From Eggerthellaceae bacterium (GTDB lineage Bacteria; Actinomycetota; Coriobacteriia; Coriobacteriales; Eggerthellaceae), in assembly GCA_022792415.1 (NCBI GenBank), contig JAAWAY010000212.1, positions 1 to 44,343 of the forward strand: a stretch of 44,343 nucleotides of DNA. The letters run 5' to 3'. Below, in pieces: positions 33,801-42,800 of the stretch (position 1 is its first letter; every line of letters begins with the position of its first letter). Below the pieces are notes generated by a model that worked only from the letters and a program-made list of their open reading frames with translations, did no database searches and had not been told where the DNA came from. The translations under genes and the position numbers were made by a program.

Positions 33801-36800
33801 CAAGAACGCCCAGGGTGCCGTCACCAACATCAAGGCGCTCAACTTCGACTCGCTGCCCGAGGTGTGGAAGCAGGGCTCGAGCGCCCTGCAGCTGCAGTTC
33901 CTCAACGAGCTGCGCTCCGACACCACCGGCGTGCGCCTGCGCGAGCAGGGCTTCGTGCCGCTGGAGGAGCTGAAGGCCTATGTGGAGGCCAACCCCGACA
34001 GCAAGCTCAACCTGCTCCACGCCATCCGCGCGTTCTGGGTGCAGGCCGAGCATGACAACGTCGTCCTGCCTCCCACGGGCTACATCTCGCTGACCTACGA
34101 CATGCACGCGCCGCTCAACCTGCCCAAGTACCTGGGCTCGACCACCGGCGACGCGCTGTTCGACCTGAACCTGGACATCACCAACCCCAACCTCAACCCC
34201 AACGGCGCCAAGCGCCTGGGCCAGGTGGTGCAGTGGAACAGCTTCGCCCAGCGCGTCAACGTGACGAGCGCCGACGCCCAGGGTGACGCCAGCGCCCGCC
34301 TGGTGGAGAACCGCCTGGCCGGTGCCCTGGTGGCCGCCCCCGACGAGCGCGGCTACGTGGGCGACTACGTGTGGCTCGACCTCAACTGGGATACCTACAA
34401 GAACGACACGAAGGACGGCCTGCCCGTGTCCACCGACCCGCAGGGCCGCCCGACCACCTACCACAAGGGCAGCAACGGCCGCGCCATGCTGGCAACCGAC
34501 TCGGTGTACAACTCTGCCACCGGCACGTGGGAGGGCACCTATGAGGGCACCGACGCGGACGGCAACCCCGCCACGCTCAAGTCGGCGGACATGCTCACCG
34601 ACCTGAACTTCGACGGCCAGCCCGACGACCCCGGCATCAACGGCGTCGTGGTTGAGCTGCTCAACGAGTACGGCCTGCCCGTCAACCGCGACGGCCAGGT
34701 GTCGGTGTGGATGGACGGCGTGGCCGGCGACGGCTCCGGCCGCTGGGTGCAGTGCGACCAGCAGACGGGCGAGCCCCTGCTCAACGCCGGCGGCGGCTAC
34801 ATCAACGCCGACGCGGGCGCGCCCTACACCTACACCACCGAGAGCGACTACCACGGCAACCAGGGCTACTGGATCATGTCGAACATCGTTCCCGGCAACT
34901 ATAAGCTGCGCTTCACGTTCCCCAAGAAGTACTCGGGCTACACGCTGACCACGCTGTCCATCGGTCCCGACAAGGACGGCGACGGCAAGCCTGACTACGT
35001 CATGGACATCGAGCACCGCGAGGACGACCCCGACACCCCCGACGTGGACGAGACGGCCCTCGTGGCCACCACGGCCGAGGCGTTCGAGATCCGCCCGGTG
35101 GAGTACGACAAGGACTACTTCCTGAACCTCGACAACACCGACGTGTTCGAGAACCCCGAGCGCATCCACCGCGCCTACGACGCCGAGATGACCAGCTACC
35201 AGGTGGGCATCAGCGCGCCGGTGACGGTGGAGGGCGTGACGTTCCGCGACGACATGTACGACGGCGGCATCCCGATGGACGATCCCGAGGATCCCAGCGA
35301 TGACAACATCGACCTCATCGACGGCTACCTGGATCACCAGAAGGATCAGAACGACCCCGATTCCGCCGAGCAGTACCAGAAGGAGCAGCGCCTGGCCAAC
35401 ATGCAGGTGTCGCTCTACGAATACAACCCCGACACCGGCGAGGTGTCCACCGACCCGGCGCTCGACGCCGAGGGTCGCCCCGCCGTGCAGCTGACCGGCG
35501 AAGACGGCCTGTTCAACTTCATCATGAAGCCGGGCCGCTACTACCTGCTGCGCTCCGAGGACGCCCTGGGCACGCGCCTCATCAAGCCGACGCCCTACCT
35601 GTACACCAAGGACCCGCTGGAGGCCCCGGCCCACAACAGCCTGCTCGACTTCATCATCGCGCACTACGCCGAGCTGGGCCTGGCCAAGGCGCCGCTGCAC
35701 CTGAGCGACCTGACGGACGCCCAGCTGGCCACGGCCAAGGACCGCTACCCCAAGGACTCGTGCGCCATCTGGGACAACGACCTGTACCTGAAGACGTACG
35801 TCGAGCCCAACCCCGACTTCGACTCGCGCTACCCCGAGTCGGAGGAGAACAGCCGCACCAAGAAGGTCGTCAAGGGCGAGTGCTATCCCATCCACGCGGT
35901 GATCCCCACCGACGACGACGGCCACGCGGTGTACGAGGACAACGAGGAGTGGAAGGGCTTCAAGGTCTACCGCAAGTTCGGCCTGGGCTACGTTGACGCC
36001 ACCAAGGGCTACCTGGGCAACTACGTGTGGAACGACCTCAACTACAACGGCGTGCAGGACCTGCTGGAGCCGGGCGTGCCCAACGTCAAGGTGACGCTGG
36101 AGCAGTACTGGTGGAACCCCAACGCCCGCGGCACGGGCCGTGGCGCCTGGCAGCTGGTTGAGCGCACCCGCAAGTTCAACGAGATCACCCAGGAATGGGA
36201 GTGGGCGCCCAAGCAGCACATGACCCGCATCACCAACAAGGCGGGCCAGTACGTGTTCGCCGGCCTGCCCACCTACGTCCCCGACCCGTTGGACGACGAC
36301 CTGGACAAGATGGATGACGACAAGGAGAAGTACCTGGCCGGCTACCGCCTGCGCATCGACCGCGGCAACCTGCTGACGCTGGGCACCAACTGGGGCTTCA
36401 CCTACCGCAACCAGACCGATGCCATCACCGACCCGGCCGACGAGCAGGATTCCGACCTGCTGAGCACCGTCATGAACGGCCCGCTGGACGGCTCGTCGAC
36501 CGATCCGACCACCGGCGCTTTGCTCACGGTGCCCGTGTACTACATGAACGCGCCCACCGACGGGCTGCGCCCCAACACCGAGATGGGCATCGGCACGGAC
36601 TCCATGATCGTCCTGGCCGGCGCGCCCACCGAGGAGACCATGGCCGAGAACACGGTGATGGTGAAGCTGACCAACGGCACGAGCTACCTGTACGACCTGA
36701 CCAACGCCCAGCGCTTCGAGAACTGGGACACGGGCCTGGTGGCGGTGCCCGAGGGCGCCATCTCCGGCGTGCTGTGGGAGGACGCCGACTACGACGGCAT

Positions 36801-39800
36801 CCGCGACATCAAGGACGACCCGGCCGACGGCTCCGGCGCGGGCGACGGTTCCGGCGACGCCACCGACCCCGATGCCGGCGACGGCGAGGGCGACGGCGAC
36901 GACGAGACGTTCGACCCGGACAACCCGGGCGAGGTGGAGAAGCCCGAGCAGCCCGAGGAGGTCAAGTACGACAAGCCCATGCCGGGCGAGAAGGTCGTCC
37001 TGACCCAGTGGTACTGGGATCCGGCGGCCGTGGACGAGAACGGCCGCGTGGGCGCCTGGGTGCAGAACCTGACGTTCGGGTCCGACCTGCGCACGTCGCA
37101 CGTGGCCGGCACGGTGCCCGTCACCGTGGACAACCCGGACTACCCGGGCACCGGCAGCGAGGCCGTGGCCCCCGAGGAGAAGATCACCGTCAACCTTGAG
37201 ATGCGCGTGCCCAACGTGACGGGCGGCGTGTCCAAGGCCGTGACCGAGTGGAAGGCCGGCCTGGACGGCACCGTGGACGTGGACAAGCTCCGCGCCCTGA
37301 TCGAGGCCGCCCTCAACCCGGCCGACTGGGACGCCCTCACCGATGGCGCCTTCGACGCCGACGCCTGGGCCAACCTGGGTGACGGCGAGGTGGGCGTGTA
37401 CACCGACGAGAACGGCGAGTACCTGTTCGACAACCTGCCCACTGCCTACACCGACGCCTCCGGCGCCCACTACCTGGCCTCCTACCGCGTCAAGCTGTAC
37501 GAGACCCACGTGGACTGGAACGGCACGGGCGAGGGCGGCACGGGCAACCCCGATGACGACAACTACTGGCTGCTGACCAAGAGTCACATCGGCGACGACC
37601 TGACCATCGACTCCGACGTCCTGTCGACCGACACGCTGGCCATCGAGGACCGCGACGACGTGGACGCGACCGACCGTGACAAGTACACCCGCATCAACGA
37701 CGGCCAGATCATCCTGGCGGACACCGTCAGCACGATCGACCGTACCCACGAGGCGCACGTCAACGTGCCCGGCTACGGCCTGTCCAGCGGCACGGCCGCC
37801 ATCTACGACTGGCTCACCATCCGCAAGGACGGCGACGACGTCGAGCTGCGCCAGGTGGAGGATGAGGACGGCACCACGTCCGAGCTCATCGTCTTCCGCG
37901 GCGGCGACGCCGGCCAGCTGCCCGCCCCGCGCCGCGACATCTCGGGCGTGGTGTGGAACGACGTCAACTCCAACGGCATCCAGGACGCGGGCGAGCCCGG
38001 CTACGCCAGCACGCTCGTCCAGCTGGAGCTGCTGCGCTACGTGCCCGACGAGGACGCCGCCGACGGCTGGAGCCCCGACCCCAGCTGGACGCCGCGTCTG
38101 GAGTACCCGGGCAAGGGCGGCTGGTTCTGCTTCGAGGACCTGCCCTCCCAGCGTCGCGAGGAGGACGGCACCACCACGGTGTTCGCCTACCGCGTGTGGG
38201 TGAAGGCCGCGCCGGACGTGCGCTACACGCTGTTCATCGCCAAGTACCAGCAGGGCGATGACTACATGGTGGACTCCGACCTGCGCTACGAGGACTCCTA
38301 CCTCATGAACCTGGACGTGGACGAGTACGACGTGCTGCTCGACCGCCGCGTGCCCGACTCCTTCGCGGACAACGTGGTGGCGGCCGCCCCGTCCAACAAC
38401 CCCAACCAGGGCGACGGCGTGGGTTCGCGCGTGGCCAACACGGTGCGCCGCGCCATGCGCTCGGCGCGTGCCGCCAGCCCGTTCAGCTACAACTACGACC
38501 TGGCCATGTCGTCGAGCCGCGAGGACAACGACGCGGGCCTGGAGATTCCGCCGTCCGCCGACATCGCCGGCTACGTGTGGAACGACCAGGACTACGACGG
38601 CATGCTCGGCGATGACGAGGAGCGCTTCGAGGGCAAGACCGTCATCCTGCACCGCTGGTACTACGATCCCGACGACGGCACGTGGAAGTCGCCGGGCGAG
38701 GACGCGGTGCGCACGGTGGAGACCGACGCCGACGGCCACTTCCTGTTCGCCCAGATGCCCGTGTCCATGCGCATGGAGCAGGACAGCGAGCGCTGGTACC
38801 TGCAGGGTTACACGCTGGAGATCGACGGCCGCGAGAACGAGCCCACGGGTGTGGGTGGCCGCCCCGTCACGCTGTGGCAGCAGACGAGCGACCCCGACGA
38901 CCCGAGCATCGACGACGAGGTCAACTCCAAGGCGGTGCGCCCGGTGAACGTGCCGGCGTCTGACGCGGCCCTGTACGACCTGGACGACAACTACCCGATC
39001 ACCTACAACCTGTCCGTGGACGCCAACGCGCCCGTCATCGACGGCCGCCTGGTGCTGTGCAACCCCGCCGTGCCCGACAGCGGCACCGAGGAGGAGTACA
39101 TCGTCCGCGGCTACGACATCACGGCCCCGGCCGACCGCACCACCATGAACGCCGGCTTCGGCAACTTCCAGACCACCACCCTGCGCGGCGTGGTGTGGAA
39201 CGACGTCAACTACAACGGCATCCGCGAGTACTGGGCGGATCGCGTGGACGGCGACTACGACGAGGACTTCGACGACGAGGACATCGACACCCCCATCGTG
39301 GTGGGCGAGGCCGGCCTGGCCGGCATCGAGATGCGCCTGACGCGCTGGCTGATGATCAACGGCACGTGGCAGCAGGACGACAACTTCGCCGACTCCTTCG
39401 CCGACGAGATGGCCAACAGCGTGGGCACGGACGCCGAGATGTACGCCAAGCCCGGCGACCCGGCGGTGTACGCCAAGACCGGCGCCGACGGCGTGTACGA
39501 GTTCAACGACCTGCCCGGCTTCGTGCCCAAGGGCACCGGCGCCGACAAGGACGAGTTCTACCTGGCGGCCTACCATATGGAGGTGGTGCGCGACGCCACC
39601 ACGTCGGCGAGCGTGGTCACGCGCTTCCACGTGGAGGACGCCACCATCCGCACCGACTCCGACCTGCACACGGCCGATGACGACATCGTCACGGGCAGCT
39701 CGACCAACTACCACCTGTTCGAGACGTATCCCATCGTCCAGCCTGACGGCACCGAGACCGGCTACCGCAGCGAGGGCCTGATCATCGTGGCCAAGCCGCG

Positions 39801-42800
39801 CAGCGACCAGCGCGCCTCGCAGTACAAGGTGGAGGCCAACGGCGGCGAGTACGACCCGCTCGACCCGATGCTGGAGTACCGCGGCGGCGACGCCGGCTTC
39901 AAGGTGCCCTCGCCCGTGGAGATCGCCGGCACGGTGTGGATCGATGCCAACGGCGACGGCGAGTACGATCCGTCGGCCGGTCCTGACGGCAGCCCCATCG
40001 TCAAACCCGACGGCACCGTGGTGTACCCCGAGAAGGGCATGCCCGGCGTCAAGGTGGAGCTGCGCCGCTACTGGTACGACGTGGAGAACCGCGTGTGGGT
40101 GTTCGACGAGCGCCTGGCGCCCGCCACCGGCGGCGTGGCCACTACGGTCACCGACGAGTGGGGCGACTGGATCTTCGAGAACCTGCCGGCCTTCGAGGTG
40201 CTCAACGCCGAGAGCGGCCTGCTGCCCGACGGCGAGGACTCCCGTCCCGTGGTGTTCGGCTACCGCGTGAACATCCCGTCCATCCCCGACGGCTACGCGG
40301 TCACCGACCTCAACGCCATCGACGACGACACCTACGATTCCGACCTCGATGAGAACACCACCCGCATCCTGCCCGACGACCCGCAGAACGGCCTGTTCGT
40401 TCCCATGCGCGAGGCCGAGCCCGACGAGGACCTGGCCACGCTCATCAAGGGCCCCGAGGACAGCGAGTGGGAGAACCCCGACCATGTGGGCCTGTGGTCC
40501 CAGGCTAACGTGGACAGCAGCTACAACAACGACGCCGGCCTGGTGCCCTACTCGGGTGCGGTCATCGCCGGCCGCGTGTGGGACGACGCCAACCTGGACG
40601 GCATCCAGGGCGACGACGAGGTGCCCCTGCCCATCGGCACGGTGTACCTGGAGCGCATGCTGGTGCCCGAGGACGAGTCGCCCATCTCGCCTGAGAACAT
40701 GGCCCTGCTGGGCTGGACCATCACCGACGGCGCCGCCGGATCCAACCTGGACGGCGTGACGGGCGAGCCGCTCGTCAAGGCCGACCGCGTGCCCCCGACG
40801 GGCCGCAGCGGCCGCATGTCCGTGGCGGCGCTGCTGAGCGCGGTGGCCGCGCTGGCCGACGAGGGCGGCGAGGGCGAGACGGGCACGGAGCCGGTGGAGC
40901 CGGGTACGGATCCGACCGAGCCGACGGATCCGACCGAGCCGACCGAGCCTGGCACCGACCCGACGGATCCGGACAACCCGGGCACCGATCCGGTCGACCC
41001 GGACAACCCGGGTACCGATCCCGAGGATCCGGACAATCCCGGCACCGACCCGGACGACCCGGATAATCCCGGCACCGACCCGGACAACCCGGGTACTGAT
41101 CCGGACGATCCCACCGTGCCCGATACCCCGGGCACCGAGCAGGGCGTGCGCCCGTACGACCCGACCACCGACGACTACGACGGCGACAAGGGCGACTGGG
41201 TCACCATCGCCCAGCACGCCGTGGCAGCCGATGGCCGCTACGAGTTCGCCAACCTGGCGCTGGTGGACGACGAGGGTCACTCCTATCGTTACCGCCTGCG
41301 CTACGAGAAGCCCGACGGCACGTTCTACGCGCCGCTGGACCTGGGCGGCAACGACGACGTGGACAACGACTGGTTCCCCATCGAGGAGCGCGAGAACCCG
41401 ACGGTCGACCTGTCGCCGCTGTGGGGTGCCACGCAGGCCTACGACGTGGTGAAGCCGCTGTTCGGCAACACCGTCAACGCCTATGGCCAGCTGTGGCAGG
41501 CGCACCGTCCCATCAACCACCGTGACGAGGTGGACGAGGACGGCAACCCGGTGGGCAGCTCGGTCGACATGGGCTTCACCTACCCGCCGACGGTGACCAT
41601 CGCCGGCGTGGTGTGGAACGACGCCAACCACGACGACCTGCGCAACTACGAGCTCAAGGAGATCCCCGCCGGCCCCGACGCCGCCGAGGACGCCGAGCCC
41701 GCGTACGAGCGCGCCTACACCGAGGACGGCATCGAGGACGTGTACGTCGAGCTGCGGCGCTACTACTTCCTGCCTGACGAGTTCACCGAGTTCGAGGCTG
41801 ACGAGCCTGAGCAGCCCGATACCCCGGAGAACCCGGACGACCCCGACCACCCCGAGAACCCGGACGACCCGACCGACCCCGACGAGGGCGACGACGGCTC
41901 CGGCGACGAGGGCGAGGGCGGCGAGCCGACCGATCCCACGGATCCGACTGACCCGACCGACCCGACCGACCCCGACGAGGGCGACGGCGGCGAGGAAGGC
42001 ACCGATCCGACCGATCCGGATGCCGGCGAGGATGCTGGCGACGAGGGCGACGATTCGGCGACCGACCCCGACCAGGGCGACGACCCGGCAGAGCCCGCGA
42101 TGATCCAGCTGCTGTCGCTGGAGATGGCGGTCGAGGCCGTGGCGTCCACCGTGGACGGATCCGCCGGCGTGACCGACGACGACGCCGTGGTGACCGCGGA
42201 CGTCGATCCGAACCTGGACAACTACGATATGAGCAAGGGCCGCTGGGTGTACGACGAGGGCTTCAACGTCACGGGCCCGCAGTCCGGCGTGCCGTGCGAC
42301 TACACCGATGAGAACGGCGACTGGGCGTTCGAGGGGCTGCCCACCACGGGCGTCGTCACCATCGACGGCGAGGCCCATCGCGTGGTCTACGGCTACCGCG
42401 TCAACGTGCCGGTGCTGCCCGAGGACTACGAGGTGGCCATGCTCCGCGTCGGCAGCGACCGCACGGTCGACTCCAGCCTGGACGAGTCAAACACCCGCCT
42501 TGTGCCCGACATGGCCGAGGGCGGCGCCTGCGGGCTGATCGTCCCCTCTCAGGGGTCCAACGGCACCGAGGACAAGCTCTCGCTGGTCAAGGACGGCCCC
42601 GGCGGCGTGCCCCGCTCGCTGGCCGTGGGCTACGACAGCCTGCGCAACGACACGGGCCTCGTGCCCTACCAGAACGCCGTCATCGCCGGCGTGGTGTGGA
42701 ACGACGCCGACCGCGACGGCCTGCGCCAGGAGGGCGATGAGGTGCTGCCCGGCATGACCGTCCGCCTGGAGCGCAAGCTGGTGGACGACGAGCCGGCCGA

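Noticed and set aside
25417-42378. A 5,653-codon open frame on the minus strand, and companions of 1,446, 1,900, 1,691, 668 and 566 codons
   Set aside because: All lie in exact codon register opposite the giant gene. They are open only because the sense gene almost never uses TTA, CTA or TCA. Their translations are Val/Gly/His/Arg-rich monotony with no domains, ribosome sites or export signals.
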